Source: Pseudofabraea citricarpa | Lineage: Eukaryota; Ascomycota; Leotiomycetes; Helotiales; Dermateaceae | Length of the DNA stretch: 64,000 nucleotides | Reading direction: 5' to 3' | Assembly (NCBI GenBank): GCA_029641185.1 | Contig: JAPWGK010000004.1 | Location: forward strand, 186,001 to 250,000 | Shown: piece after piece, positions 1 through 11,586 of the stretch | How the letters are laid out: every line of letters begins with the position of its first letter | How positions within the stretch are numbered: position 1 is the first letter of the stretch | Notes under the pieces: model-generated | Seen by the model: only the letters and a program-made list of their open reading frames with translations | Told to the model about the DNA's origin: nothing | Database searches by the model: none | Made by a program: the position numbers and the translations under genes

Positions 1-8
1 TGGCTTTC

Positions 9-434
9 TTACTCGACCGCTGAGAGAAGAACGAAGGTTTCAGGAGATCTATGAACCATTTTGCTGCATGACTGGGCCTCCAAAGTTTTAATTCTGAGTC
101 GGTCTTCAATAGACCTGTAACTGGGAGTGACATGAGTTATGCTCAATTGCAGTAGCTGATCTTGTTCATATGATGAAAACGTTTTGATGGGCGTTTGAAG
201 CCGGCTGGTGGCCTTGAGCACTTCGCAAATTGTGTTTAGGAGTTCGTTAAAAGAATCTTCGAGATGAGATGTCAACGAGCTGTTCTTAAATCTTGTCACG
301 TCGATGTGAAACTTGACAGCGCTTCGATGTTTCTCGCGTTTCACCACTGATGTTCGCTTGAGGATCAGACTCTCTCTCCTATGCGACTGGACGGGAGATA
401 GGACCAGTAAGTAAGCGAGCAGGGCGAAGTCCAT
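9..434 (-). CDS. Doubtful small ORF, possible secreted protein
   Basis: Not recognised. The frame opens with GTG further out, but the first in-frame ATG is at 434, giving 141 aa. The first 17 residues (MDFALLAYLLVLSPVQS) resemble a short signal peptide, followed by a basic segment and a helix-prone middle. There are no cysteine pairs and no known motif. No convincing partner exon is seen upstream. It lies at the window edge with no context on the other side. It could be a real small secreted protein, one exon of a larger gene, or a chance ORF; a 140-codon ORF by chance is possible at this base composition. Confidence 0.3.
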   Translation of the reverse strand: MDFALLAYLLVLSPVQSHRRESLILKRTSVVKREKHRSAVKFHIDVTRFKNSSLTSHLEDSFNELLNTICEVLKATSRLQTPIKTFSSYEQDQLLQLSITHVTPSYRSIEDRLRIKTLEAQSCSKMVHRSPETFVLLSAVE

Positions 435-1495
435 CAGGTAATAAGCACAGACCACTTCTTATCTATAAACTTTGGTAAAGCTCCCACAGTACCGAGGTGC
501 AGGTGGCATGTACTACTCCCTGGTTGCCATGTCTGTGTTATAAAAGAGCATAAAACTACTGTGCTGATTCTGAAGCACGCATCTAAGAGAATGTAAGGAC
601 TTTCCGACATAATTAATACACTTTTAGCATGAGGAATGATACCTACCACCTGTAATCCGCAGAAAGCTTTACGGGGTCTTAACATAAAGCTGAGGCATTT
701 AATATTTCTATGCATAGAATATCCGTCAAGTATTTCAATTTCTTGAACTTAAACTTTAGAAACTACAGCGGATGGTAATATCGACGGGTAGCAAATTGAA
801 AGTATACAGAACATATAAAATCTACTCGCTGAATAAAGCGACAGTTAGCATCTCTAACATTTTTTCCATGATTCTCAAAAATGCGCTAGTGATTAAGGGT
901 ATCTCAACGAAGTGATAATACGTATTGCGCTCCGTTTCAAAGTAAGACTATTCTATTATATATGTGAATGACACCTTTAGTATAGCCTCAGATTTCAAAT
1001 TGAATCTATCCTAAGCCTCTTTAATTGCAAACTTAAAAGCCATGCATCCCGATGCTATGCCACAATAAATACAATAGCATGCTATTTTTTAATTGAGGTT
1101 GCGTCTAAAAAAAACTGTTTTGTTGGTTTTATTTTTTATTTTAGAAGTCCAGACTGAAGTAAAGTTTACTTGTTAGAGAGGACCAGAACACTTCAAGTAT
1201 AACAGTTGACGTATTTGGAGTTCCAAAGAATAATCACAATTTCCAGAATAAACAAACAGACGTCATACTGACCAAGTCCTCTGAACCGTGCCCTCGTATA
1301 TCAAGAACTATTAAAAATATCATGAAACTAGTACAAACAATAAGACCATGTGTAGACAAACAAACTCTTCTAATAAATTAGATCACTAATACGCCTTCAA
1401 TTTCAGAATCTAATAAAATCTCATTATAAGTACATATCCTTCCGGCCAGCGGTCGGTCGATCCAAAGGTAACTAAAATACCAAAAAAAGATTTCT
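435..1495. other. Intergenic, AT-rich, no gene seen
   Basis: About 1.06 kb with no supported gene. An AT-rich stretch with T and A runs lies at about 1080-1145. No repeats or RNA genes were recognised. Confidence 0.6.
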
Positions 1496-2434
1496 TCAAT
1501 CTTCACGCAAAGTAAACTCCACGCCACTAACCCACCAAGCAGCAGCATACAAGATTTTCTTTACAATCTTGAATTCTGCCTCGTTTCTAGGTGCATAGAT
1601 GAAGCAGAGGGTTTCTGGAACAGGGGGGCGATGCCCCTTGATGCTATGGTACCAGAACAACCAATACCAACTGCTCCGTGAGAGGGGATGTCTTTCGCCC
1701 CATCCAGCTTCGATAACGGTTCCGACATCCTCGGGATGCAGAATCATATGTAAGCTGCCATCCTTACGATGGGGGTGGCAGATCTCGAGGCCGAATTCGG
1801 CATTGGCCTTACTTTGAAGTGTGTTGTTGGATTCGTTCGCCCTGAGAGACTGGGTATGTTTAGCCCTGAGACACAGGGTGTGTTTATCGAGAAGCGATGT
1901 CTCAACCTGCAAATGGTTCGGATTTTTGGCTGCAAACTCATTCATCATTTGAATGAGCTCATCGAAGGATCTACCATGTGCTCTTTGATCAAGCTGTCGT
2001 TGAGGTGCTACACCACCAACGGTTGGCCGCTTGCCTTCTCGTTTTGGAAGATTGTAGAGAAGACCTCTGTAGGGCTGGAGTTGGGGATCCACATGTGGCG
2101 GATCAAGAACATCGGGGATTGCACCACAGAGGGTCAGGCGCTTGATACGCCACCATCCCCACCAATTCGAGGGCGTGCCACCTTCTCCTAAATCAAGATA
2201 AGCTTGGTAATCCGCACGGATATACTGGATAACCTTGAAGAGTAACCATAGCGCTAGTATGATAACGGTTGTTTGCACGACAGAAGGGAGATCTTCATAG
2301 AATTCGAGCAGAAACTCCATAAATTCTTGAATGCTGTCTTTGGGTTCGTAGAGGAATTGCAAGATGCATAATTTTACGTACTCAATATACGAAGTTTCGA
2401 TCTCAGGCACTGCCTCATATCGATATTGGTTCAT
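1496..2434 (-). CDS. Luciferase-domain (DUF5519) membrane protein
   Basis: A single-exon 312-aa protein. Residues about 50-72 form one hydrophobic segment (VVQTTVIILALWLLFKVIQY), probably a membrane anchor, after an acidic N-terminus. The C-terminal half carries the conserved block around LEICHPHRKDGSLHMILHP followed by AGWGERHPL, which I recognise from the small luciferase domain family (DUF5519) common in fungi and some bacteria. In that family the His-rich and GWGERHPL motifs are the most conserved part; the enzymatic reaction is not established despite the name. The ATG at 2434 begins the first complete frame and no introns are needed. The length is typical of fungal members. The function here is unknown. 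Confidence 0.82.
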   Translation of the reverse strand: MNQYRYEAVPEIETSYIEYVKLCILQFLYEPKDSIQEFMEFLLEFYEDLPSVVQTTVIILALWLLFKVIQYIRADYQAYLDLGEGGTPSNWWGWWRIKRLTLCGAIPDVLDPPHVDPQLQPYRGLLYNLPKREGKRPTVGGVAPQRQLDQRAHGRSFDELIQMMNEFAAKNPNHLQVETSLLDKHTLCLRAKHTQSLRANESNNTLQSKANAEFGLEICHPHRKDGSLHMILHPEDVGTVIEAGWGERHPLSRSSWYWLFWYHSIKGHRPPVPETLCFIYAPRNEAEFKIVKKILYAAAWWVSGVEFTLRED

Positions 2435-3249
2435 CTCGGAAAATGTTGTGAAAAGATTATTCTAGAATCTTAGCGTGGACTTGTCTTAGACATTTAAGAG
2501 TGTTATGTTATGAAGAACCTTATTTCAGAACCCAGACGAGAAGATGTGGATGTGTCTCAAGTACTTATAGAAGAAAGTTTCCAAAGAATAAAGGTTTCTT
2601 CAAAACCCTATCGCATTTGTCATTTATGGTTTCACTGCGATTGTTGTTTGAGGCCGTCTTTACTAAGTGAAAGCAAACCTTACCATGACTGATGGGCCTG
2701 AAAGACTCATCTCAAACTTCCAGTGAACCTTAAGAACATCATAAGTTCGAAACTATACGATTCTCGAGTTGAATTTATTTTATATTTTAACCAAAACTTT
2801 ATGTGCTTTCGTCGATGGAAAATCAGGGACTCCGTCGCTTAATTTGGTTTCTCCTCCATTTCGCGTACCTTGAGAGCCTCAGCTTTTCAGCATATCGATG
2901 AATGATGCTCATGTAACTGTTTATAACAATGAATTAGTAATGATTTTCTGAGGAGAATCGCATTGTTCTCTTTGTCACGATTCCTTTGCTTGTTGGCCGA
3001 GTTGTTAACAAAGTCTTTCTCCGTGCTTTCAATTCTACACCTAGCTCGCTTAGCCTTTGCACTCCTTTGTGATGACAATCTCGCCAGCAACTTTCAGTCT
3101 TTGTCAGACCAAGTCAACTATGCAATCTCTATCCCCTAAATCACTCCAGGTGGAAGTATAAAGAATCACCAATTTCCAGTTCAACTCTGCTCACAGCGCA
3201 TACTTGCAAACACAACTGCACATAAAACGAAAACAAACAAAAATACGCC
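2435..3249. promoter_or_regulatory. Divergent intergenic region
   Basis: 815 bp between the minus-strand luciferase-domain gene and the plus-strand RING gene; it must hold both promoters. A CAA/CA-rich leader (about 3200-3245) precedes the RING start. Small ORFs inside show no coding features. Confidence 0.5.
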
Positions 3250-4376
3250 ATGGAGAACCAAATGGAGCCATGGTCTACACCAGCTGCAAACAAATTGTGG
3301 CTACACGATCGTGACTACGATCTCTCAGAAGGTCCGGATGGAAATCTTCCTTGTGTAAGTGCAGGTGCAGTCCCTAAATCTCGAGTATAGATGTATATAA
3401 AGGCCACCCACAGCCTCTTGAAAGAAATATTCACTAACCTGACGAATTGCAGACAGAAGTTTCCATCTTCCACTTCCGTTGTGGTCATGTAGAGATACTT
3501 TACGTCCACAAAACAAAATACTGCTCAATGCACGACGACCCGGAAGACGGCTCTTCCATCACAGGGAGTCCAGACCCTTGCACAAACAAAATTGTCTGCA
3601 CACCTCAGTACCAGAACGACCACTGCGCATGGTGCAATGGGCCGGATGACTATCGTCGGAGAGAATTTCACAGTACGTTAGCACCTGGTAGCCCACCGCA
3701 ATACTCATCCGAGGAGAGGAAAGAGAGGGCAAAGAAATGGCGTGCTATCATAGAGGAGTATGAAGCACTAACTAGTGAAGAGGAGGAGAAGGAGAAGCAA
3801 AGATTAGAAGCGAGACGGCAGGAAAGAAAAGATGACTGGCTAAAGCAGTTAGAAGAAGCAAGAGAAATGGAACGGAAAGAAGGCAAGGCTGAGGCGGAAT
3901 TAACACGCGCTTTTGATCCCAAGGAGCCGGAGGCCAAGTACCATGATACGTTGTGGAGTGTGGTGGATTTAGCCGACCCTGCAGTCCAGGATAGTAACTG
4001 TCCCATCTGTCGAGGTTCCTATGCCCAAGGCATGGACGGTACGGGGGTCGGCAAACCACGCAAACTCGTAAGCTGCGGCCACATCTATCACATTGAGTGT
4101 ATCTCATTTTGGTTCGAAAGTCGAATCACCTGTCCCATGTGTACCCGTGATCAGCACATCATTTGTGTACCATCATGGGACGATCGGGTGTACCGCGAAG
4201 TTGGATATAGCCGCTCGCAGTCGAGGATAGGGTTTCAGGTTCCGGTGGCTGGCTACGTTGATTTTATTCACCGCCACTGGGTGGGAGATAAATTTTGGGG
4301 TTTACCAGAGAATAGATGGGGCGAGGATAACGATAATCCAGACGCTGAGCTATGGCCAGGCGTTATAGATGAATAA
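3250..4376 (+). CDS. RING-H2 zinc finger protein, putative E3 ubiquitin ligase
   Basis: Two exons: 3250-3354 and 3453-4376, joined by a phase-0 intron with GTAAGT donor, CTAAC branch site and GCAG acceptor, giving 342 aa. The first exon starts at the ATG in a CC-ATGG context and supplies 35 residues. After the splice a Cys/His-rich segment follows (CGH, then paired Cys ending in CAWC), then a highly charged Glu/Lys/Arg helix (about residues 125-180, probable coiled coil). A RING-H2 finger follows at about 220-265: CPIC, a long first loop, CGHIYHIEC, then CPMC, with all eight zinc ligands present (C3H2C3). RING-H2 proteins usually act as E3 ubiquitin ligases; the substrate cannot be inferred. 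Confidence 0.85.
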
Positions 4377-4869
4377 GGGGTTAAACAAACTACCTCTTTG
4401 ATCTTGAATCTCTTTTGTCCTAGAAATTGCTAGTTCGAGGTTTCTGTAAATAAACGCAGATAGATTCGCTAATTTCACCTTTGTATCAATTTACTATGAA
4501 AAGTTTTCTTGTTTCTTTTTAGGTCTATTTATTCTTTGAACTTTCAAATATATATTATTAAACTTTGCTTCTAAGTGATAACAGATTATTAACTTATGTC
4601 CTTACAGAAAGGGGGCATGTCCTTTCTATCCTTCTCATTTTTGAACTTGAGTCTTTATGTTAATCCTTCGCCCGCTAGCCTTATATAACCTAGGTCTAGA
4701 CAACGAATATCTCTTAGAGGATACACAAACCCGCAACACCCAACAAGTAACACGTCTGGACCAAGATTTGGAAACGAGGACGAGCGTCATTCTAGAGAAA
4801 GAGGTCTGCAAGAAAGAAGCCAGCTGCTGATGGAATTAATAGACCAGACGGGGAAGCTGTCAGAGGAAT

Positions 4870-5270
4870 TTAATAACCGGTTGTTATATCTATTCCGGTT
4901 GTCACTCATCGTATGTAAAGAACTTTAACCCTTTTTCTCTAGCTTGAACGATTTGCCCTACGATAGGACTCCTGCAGCTGTGGTGGCTGGCCTTACAGGT
5001 ATGCAGACTTGGCTCAGACATTTGGCTGGCGGACAAAGGCGCAAATATATACTTCTGCTGGTATAACCATTCCGGTTGTCACGCTTATTCCGGTTGTCAC
5101 TCATCCCAGGTAAACAACCTTAACCCTTTTTCTCTATTATTAACGATCTACCCTAACGCTAGGGTTCTTATAGCTCTAGGCAAAGACGTATAAACTTAGC
5201 TTAGACTTAGCCTCAGACATCTGACTGGCCGTTAAAGGTGAGAATATATATATATCTGTAGTAACAAGCG
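4870..5270. repeat. Two diverged tandem copies of a ~195-bp unit
   Basis: The block TATTCCGGTTGTCACTCATC occurs at 4891 and again at 5086, a period of 195 bp. Similarity continues through a shared TTAACCCTTTTTCTCTA stretch, a CCCTA/ACGATAGG-like stretch and an AGACTTGGC/AGACTTAGC...CAGACAT...CTGGC stretch in both copies. Copies differ at many positions. Copy two also has an extra CCGGTTGTCAC. Identity was judged by eye. Confidence 0.75.
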
Positions 5271-5965
5271 ATAGTTCACAAGTCTTACCTCTTTCCAGTA
5301 CAAAACAAACCCTGCCGATACATGTGAAGAAGTCGCGTATATACCTAATATAACTTAACTATCTCTCCTTACTAAAAAGAGTTAGCTTAATAAATAATAT
5401 AAAAAATACTAAGTATTATTACTTTGCTTTATAATTTAATAAGTATTAAGTAAAATATCTTTATTATTTCTATTATACAAAGAGCAAAAAGCAAAAAACA
5501 AAGAGTATAATCTATTCCTAGCGATAATAGATAGCGAGTAGTTTACGTACCTAGGATAAAGATACTTTCTTATTATTTCTATTATTTCTTACTTATATAA
5601 CAAGTTTAGAAAATCTTTAATCCCTAGGTTTGGTATTAGTAACTAAACCTTTATCTTACTTTATAAGTTAACTTAATCCTCTTATATTATCTTATCCTAT
5701 CTTATCCCTAATCCCTAATTCTTAAAACCTAGCAAACCCTAGAGAGAGATAAAAAGAGAAAGATATATACGATATATAGAATTACTTCCTTTCACTAGGA
5801 AATCCTTGTTATTATCTATCTAATTTCCTATCTTGCTATCTACCTAACCTTAACACAAGCCCTAGTTATACTCTAAACTCGGGGACTAAATAATCTATAC
5901 GTTTGGCCGTCTACTTACCAGCTAGGCTGGTGGGCTGGGCTACGCTATATTATATATATATTATC

Positions 5966-6076
5966 ACCTCTCCCTCTATTATTATCATTATTATTATTAT
6001 CATTATCATCATTATTATTATCATCATTATCATTATTATCATCATCGTCATCATCATTATCATTATTATTATTATC
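5966..6076. repeat. (ATT/ATC)n trinucleotide microsatellite
   Basis: An uninterrupted run of ATT and ATC triplets about 110 bp long, with a few CATCATCGTC variants. It lies downstream of the SSK1 stop codon. Confidence 0.95.
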
Positions 6077-6350
6077 ACCACCATACTGCCAAAAAAAATA
6101 AAAATTTGTCACAGCAAGGGGGAATCAGAATGATATATAGGTATATATACATGTGGTACATTGGTACATAAATTATACTCACTATATCAATCCACCCACC
6201 CACCCATCCATCAACAAAGAATTATTACAACTTTTTCTATCTTCATCTCGCTCTCTTATTGTTTCTTTACTGTCTCATTAACCTCAAAGATCGATGCACC
6301 GCTCGATTGCTGCTCGCTCGCTCATTCAATTACCAAAGGTATTTCTTGAT

Positions 6351-8727
6351 TTATTTACTATCTCCCGCACCCTCAGGTGTGCTCTCCTCGTTCTCCTCCT
6401 TGATACTTCTCGCCGCGGCCGCCGCTGCACCGCTTGAGCTACCCAGCGAACTCCTCTTATTCTTGTTCCGCTTCTTCTTCTCCGCCGCGTCCGAGGCCAG
6501 TTTGTCCTTGGACGCCTTCTCCTTGGCCTTGGCATCCTTCGACGCGTCGGCCGATTGCGAGAAGTCTTTCCACTTGCGCCACCCGTCAAAGTCGATCAGA
6601 GCTTGCATGCAGCCCCACTCCATGACTTTGCGTTCCAGCCAGACGAAGTTGACCGGCTATGAGAATCATTAGTCATTGTTCTTTTCCTCAAAAGGGAACA
6701 AAAAGAAATAAACTTACCTTGGTCAGGAAATCATTGCAACCGGCTGCCAACGCTTCGTGTCTGTCGGATTGCAATGATGAAGCGGTGAGAGCTACGATGA
6801 TGACGGGGCTCTTGAATAGGATTGAACTTGGAAGAACATCTTCTCCTTGTGGTTCTTCTTCTGCTTCACGTTCCGGTGCACTACTGCTCGCACTCGAAGA
6901 AAATACTCCAATCGAGTTCAGCCTCTCTAATCTCCTAATCTCCTTGGTAGCTTCTAATCCACTCATGATAGGTAACTGAATATCCATCAGGACCAGATGG
7001 AAACCTCCCGTGCGCCATTTCGTCACGGCTTCTTTTCCATTCATGGCTGTCTGCCATCGAACCTTCAATCGTTTCATGAAAGCCTCGAGAAGTTTCAGGT
7101 TGATGATGTTATCTTCGACGATTAGTACGTTGATAGGCGGTACACCACCATTCAGTAGACCTGCTGGCAGACTGGGATGTTCAGCCGATGACTTCTTCTT
7201 TTTTGTTCGGTTATTTGTAGGTCGAGGTGATGATACTCGGGGAGGTGGAGTTGCAACTCGGGCCACTTGAGCAGCGTTGCTCATGTCTGTCGCTGGTGGG
7301 GTAGGAAGGAGGGGAGGGGCTGCGGGTGGGATATTTGATTTTTCTGAGGCACTTGAGTGAGTTCTTGATCTGGGCATCCGAGTATATGCTTGCGTACCAT
7401 TGCTAACAACGGTCGTTGGAGTGTGTCCGCTGATTATTGATGGGGACGAAGTATGCGTCCGTCCCATACGAGGTCTATCTCGATGCCGCTGCCGGGTGCT
7501 CCCCGGCGACGGAAGCGCTGGTACGTGACCTGTGGTGAGTACTGACATGGCATGCTGCGAGACAGCTGGAGGATGTCCATTCATTGTAGCTGGTACACTG
7601 TGTGGTAGATGAGGTGAAGGCACCGCAGGAACAGGCATAGGTGGGAAATAGTCTGAGCCAGCTTCCATGGGCCGAACCTCATCGTAGTAGGGACCATGGG
7701 GCCGCGGCGAAGGGCGTGGTGTTCTTCTTAACGGCACATCAATCACCAAGGCTTCATCCACGGTTTGTCCACCTGGAAAGTATGCATCTAGAGTCCGACC
7801 CATTGGTTCTTCTGGCCCCAGCGTCCTCTCCTGCCGTTGCTCCCTCGGCACAATCCTCAAAGTGACATCTGGCGCATCGAAGCTCCTCCCCAGCGAGTTG
7901 GCATACTTCTTCAAGATCATGTCCCGCACATCGTCCACCAGATCATCCTCGTTTATCGTGACTAGTGTTGCAGACGCACCCGGTCTCTTGACCCAGATCT
8001 TCCTGCTGACCATGTTTCCACTGATGGTCGAGGGTCCGTTGTCGTGGAAGTAGCCTAGATTTGCAGCGCTGTCCTTGACCGGAATGTCCGTCTCGAGGAG
8101 GGTCTTGATCAGTCGTGTCTGCTGCGCCGGCAGTAACGACTGACGCCGCGGCAGTTCAGGCTTGGAAGGCGAGGAGGGCGACTCAGGTTCCGGGCTAGGA
8201 CTGGCAAGTTGGATCTCTATTTCCGGGTCGTGCGCGGTCGCATTCTCTCCCTCACCAAACTCCTCAACAACAGGTGGGATGTCGGAATTGGGGGTGGGTA
8301 GGAAGTTGGCGGTCGAGGTGCTATCGTGCTTGGAGGGTTCGAGTTGCACGTCCAGAAGTTTTGAGGTTGTCGAGGACGATTGTTGATCGTTGCCGCTTTC
8401 GAAGCTTAGCCCGACATCCCGATTCGCGTCTTCTAGCTTTGGCGACTCAGGTTCAGGTCCAGCTCCAACTCCAGCTCGAGCTTCATCGTCAACCTTTTCC
8501 GAAATCATCGGGGGCAGCTCATTGAATGGCGACGGCGGCGCTTGACTTCCACGGCGCGAGCGCAGAGACCGGGCGGTGAACTTGCTCTTGATGCTCTTGA
8601 AGCTCCGAGCATCTGCGCTCTCTGAGGCATCAGGATCCGCGACTGAGGAGGAAGCAACGGAATACGCGGTGGAATTTCGTCGGGTGAACTTGGCCCTCAG
8701 ACGCGTCTTGATCTCTGAGATAGTCAT
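6351..8727 (-). CDS. SSK1: Ssk1-type response regulator of the HOG pathway
   Basis: Two exons on the minus strand, 8727-6718 and 6656-6351, joined by a phase-0 intron (GTAAGT...CATAG), giving 771 aa. The first 520 residues are low-complexity Ser/Pro/Thr-rich, as in fungal Ssk1. The receiver domain starts near residue 530 (VLIVEDN); the phospho-acceptor is Asp582 in LMDIQLPIMSGLEATKEIRR, followed by an insertion of about 40 residues rich in Ser and Glu, then VALTASS and the conserved Lys670 in FLTK. The intron falls directly after that lysine, and exon 2 resumes with PVNFVWLERKVMEWGCMQAL. The tail is Lys/Arg- and Ala-rich. Known role: Ssk1 receives phosphate from the histidine phosphotransfer protein and, when unphosphorylated, activates the MAPKKK feeding the Hog1 kinase. 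Botrytis BRRG-1 is of this class. Confidence 0.92.
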
Positions 8728-10437
8728 GCTCGCCCTTCACAAGGCTGGACAGCCTGCGAAAGGAGATGAGCTGATAGCCAGTTCCCGGTTCGACTTGAAA
8801 GAAGAAGGAGAAGAAGGGGAGGGCGACGAGAGAAGAATCCGAGTCGTGTTTGTCTGCTTGGGGGTTTGGAGGGAAACGTGGAGGACTGGGTCGGATCCGA
8901 GGATACCCTCTTTGGGGGGTAGAGGGGGGGCGTGTGTGGGTGGGTTGCTCCAGAGTCCAGACTGCTTATGGCGAGATTAGATGAGCAATAAAATGTGCAT
9001 TGAATGGCAATGGAGCAACAACAGGCTTTGTCCATGGAAGAATCACGACAACTATGCACTTTCGGGACTTCTCGATCTGGGTTATCTTTTCTCGATGCTG
9101 GCTGGCTGGCACGGGCGGCGGGACGAGGAGGGCCAGAGGAGATTGCGAGAAGGTAGAGTAATATAATATAGCCTTTCCTTGTGCCATCTTCCTTCTGCCA
9201 TGTGCAAAGCAGCAAGCAAGCAAGTACTTAACTTGTACACTCCGGGATCCATGCAGAAGTTGCTTCTTCGCCTTCACCACGACCACGGCCACTGCATCTG
9301 CAAGGCCAGCAGATGGAAGGAAAAGAAGAAAAAATCAATCAACTCTATTCTCTTCGGATCGCTGGGAACAGCAGGGCAGGGCAGGGGAACCAGGCCGAGA
9401 GGAATTCCAGGCCAGACTCCAGAGTAGCATCTCGTCAAAAAGGAGGCCGCTAAGCGAGGACATAACGCTGGGGTGCATGGGCTTTTGGGGCTTTTTAGGG
9501 CCCGTCGTCCCCTGTCACTCACTGACTGGACAGTGGACAGCGGACAGTGGACATGGGAAATCTTGATTCGGATCACCACTGACTGGTATGCGCAAGCCCC
9601 CAACGGCCGGAGTAGTGAGGCCCCATGTATCCGTTTCTCGTTCGCCACTCACCAGTTATCGAGGAGAGAATTGGCGAAGAGCAGAGCTGGAAGACAGCAC
9701 AGCTTCTTGGATTCTGTTGCGGTTACCGTACTTGCAAGGCTGTAAATCAGAACATAGTGGCGAATATGGCATAGCCTACAAGAACGCGTGGACCGTGACA
9801 TGCACGCTGTCTCTCAGTTGCCCCATCGGTTGCAGAGATTACCTGCTGGGCTTGCATGAGAAATGATGAGAACCCGACACAGAAGAAGGTGTGGCGTGAA
9901 GTACAGTAGAGTGTGGAGTGCAGTGTACAGTACGTACTGTACAGGAGGTAGTTGTGGATCAACAAGTCATACTTTCTTCGTGCGACGAAGACTCAGTGGT
10001 TATGCGAAAGACACCTCGGTACGTGCACTTACAACAGGCTGGCCTGTTCAATCATTAAGAGAACCTATGTGCTACTAATACAATCATATTTCCCAAGGGA
10101 GAAAAAAAATACACTTGGCCACAAACAACTGTAAGGTCACATTATATGCCGTGGCCTCTCATACCACAACCCCATATTGCGCCAGATTCCCCCAAGACCG
10201 AAATGAACTCGCATATCCGCTTTCGTAGGCAATAAGCAACAGGGTATATTAAGAGGATGGCTATAATTCTGTCAGGAAAGAAGAATCGACATGCTGGAAT
10301 GATCGTCGTCGGTCGATGATCAGGTGGATCTCCCCGGATCGCCACGCGTTTATGTGTAAATAGGAAGTCCCTGGAGGTGTTGAATGTGGAAATATTGAAG
10401 GCTTTGCCAGACCAAGATCCTAGGTTTCTCTTCCTAT
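8728..10437. promoter_or_regulatory. SSK1 upstream region, no gene seen
   Basis: 1.7 kb between the SSK1 start and the next minus-strand gene end. CT-rich and GGAA-rich tracts around 8790-8960 may be SSK1 leader or promoter. Overlapping ORFs on both strands are low-complexity and unconvincing. Confidence 0.5.
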
Positions 10438-11586
10438 TCAGAGATAATCTCGTTCGAACTCAGCGTCTAGATGAACAGGGACCCTTCCATCATCTTCATC
10501 GTGACGATCCTTATTCTGATTTGATAGTAGTTGCAGCAGGAGCTTGTTATTCTGGGAGACGATCAATTCAATCTTGTCCACCTTATTCTCCAGTGTCCGT
10601 AAGCGTGCATCATTTCCCATGATGTCTCGCCAGTCCTCCTTGGTCAATTGACCTTCAACCATAACCCGCTTCACAGGCTCGCGCATTTGTAGTTCCTGAT
10701 ATTGACGTGCCTCTTCCTGAATCTGTGTTTGCAAGTCGCTAAGCTCGCGTGTGAGTTGTCTCTCCGTCCGCTGGCGTTTCCTGGGTCGGTCTAAGCCGTT
10801 GATGATATTGTGCTCGTGTCCGTTGGTAATATACACATCGTCGTTCCCTTGCTGCTGCGGTTGCTGTATCATATTAGGTTGTTGAGGCGGTGCAGGCGCA
10901 ATAGCTACACCTGGATTTTGCGCAACCATGAGCGCCTGTGCAGCATCCGCTTGTCGTCTTGCCTCTTTCCTCTGCTCTTCCAGTCTCCTTCTGGCTTCAA
11001 CCTGGCGTACCCGTTCGGCTTCCGCATCTCCATCCTCGACCCTCAAGAACTCGATCCAAGAGTCCAGCAGCTCGTTCAACTCTCCCCCGGGTTTCTGGGC
11101 AATAATCCGATTTTCCCAATCCGAAATTTGTCGTCTTCTGCCCTCTACTAATCTGCCCACCGTCGCACTCATCTGCGCCAGGGCCTTGCCACTCTCGGAC
11201 TGGAACTCTTGGTTGACGCCTCCCCAGAATTCGGCTTTCGTGCCCTCCTTGAACTTGGATCGCTGTCCGTAACACGCTTTGAGCATGAGAATATGATCAC
11301 CCTCAGAGAGATTCTGCCGCGGTTTTCGCGACGAGCTGCCTATCGATGAGGCCACCGAGCCCTCGCGCACGTCGCGCGCCGGAGTCATGAGAGATCGTGG
11401 GAGTGACGGGGGGTGCATGGGGGTTGAGGAGGCCCCCGTGCCATTTTCGTTCACTGGGTGCGCATTATTATTATTGTTGTTGCTGTTATTCAACGGGGTC
11501 GATGGAGGGTTGATTGGCGCGGGTTGTCGATTGTTGGTCGACGCCATACCGGGTATCAGCTTGAAGGTATGGAAGGCAGATGGCAT
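10438..11586 (-). CDS. Fungal coiled-coil protein with Myb/SANT-like region
   Basis: An intronless 382-aa frame. The N-terminus (about 1-85) is Asn/Pro/Ser-rich and includes a poly-Asn run. Residues about 95-165 (LSEGDHILMLKACY, then EFWGGVNQEF, then ISDWENRI) form a helical block that looks like the trihelix/Myb-SANT-like regions of many fungal nuclear proteins; this is resemblance, not proof. A charged Glu/Arg/Ala helix, a Gln/Pro-rich linker, an RPRKRQRTERQ putative nuclear localisation signal and a C-terminal coiled coil follow. A second ATG at residue 14 (MASTNN) may be the true start. I do not recognise a named orthologue; DNA or chromatin association is an inference. Confidence 0.72.
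   Translation of the reverse strand: MPSAFHTFKLIPGMASTNNRQPAPINPPSTPLNNSNNNNNNAHPVNENGTGASSTPMHPPSLPRSLMTPARDVREGSVASSIGSSSRKPRQNLSEGDHILMLKACYGQRSKFKEGTKAEFWGGVNQEFQSESGKALAQMSATVGRLVEGRRRQISDWENRIIAQKPGGELNELLDSWIEFLRVEDGDAEAERVRQVEARRRLEEQRKEARRQADAAQALMVAQNPGVAIAPAPPQQPNMIQQPQQQGNDDVYITNGHEHNIINGLDRPRKRQRTERQLTRELSDLQTQIQEEARQYQELQMREPVKRVMVEGQLTKEDWRDIMGNDARLRTLENKVDKIELIVSQNNKLLLQLLSNQNKDRHDEDDGRVPVHLDAEFERDYL

Larger units (their letters stand above)
4377..6350. other. Repeat- and AT-rich intergenic region
   Basis: Nearly 2 kb between the convergent RING and SSK1 genes. It holds a duplicated 195-bp unit (4870-5270), a strongly AT-rich TA-dense stretch (about 5290-5900) and an ATT/ATC microsatellite (5966-6076). 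The long poly-Ile ORF here is only that microsatellite read in frame. The rest resembles a decayed, mutation-degraded element, but no coding remnant is recognisable. Confidence 0.6.

Noticed and set aside
5903..6133. Poly-isoleucine ORF
   Set aside because: It is the ATT/ATC microsatellite read in frame.
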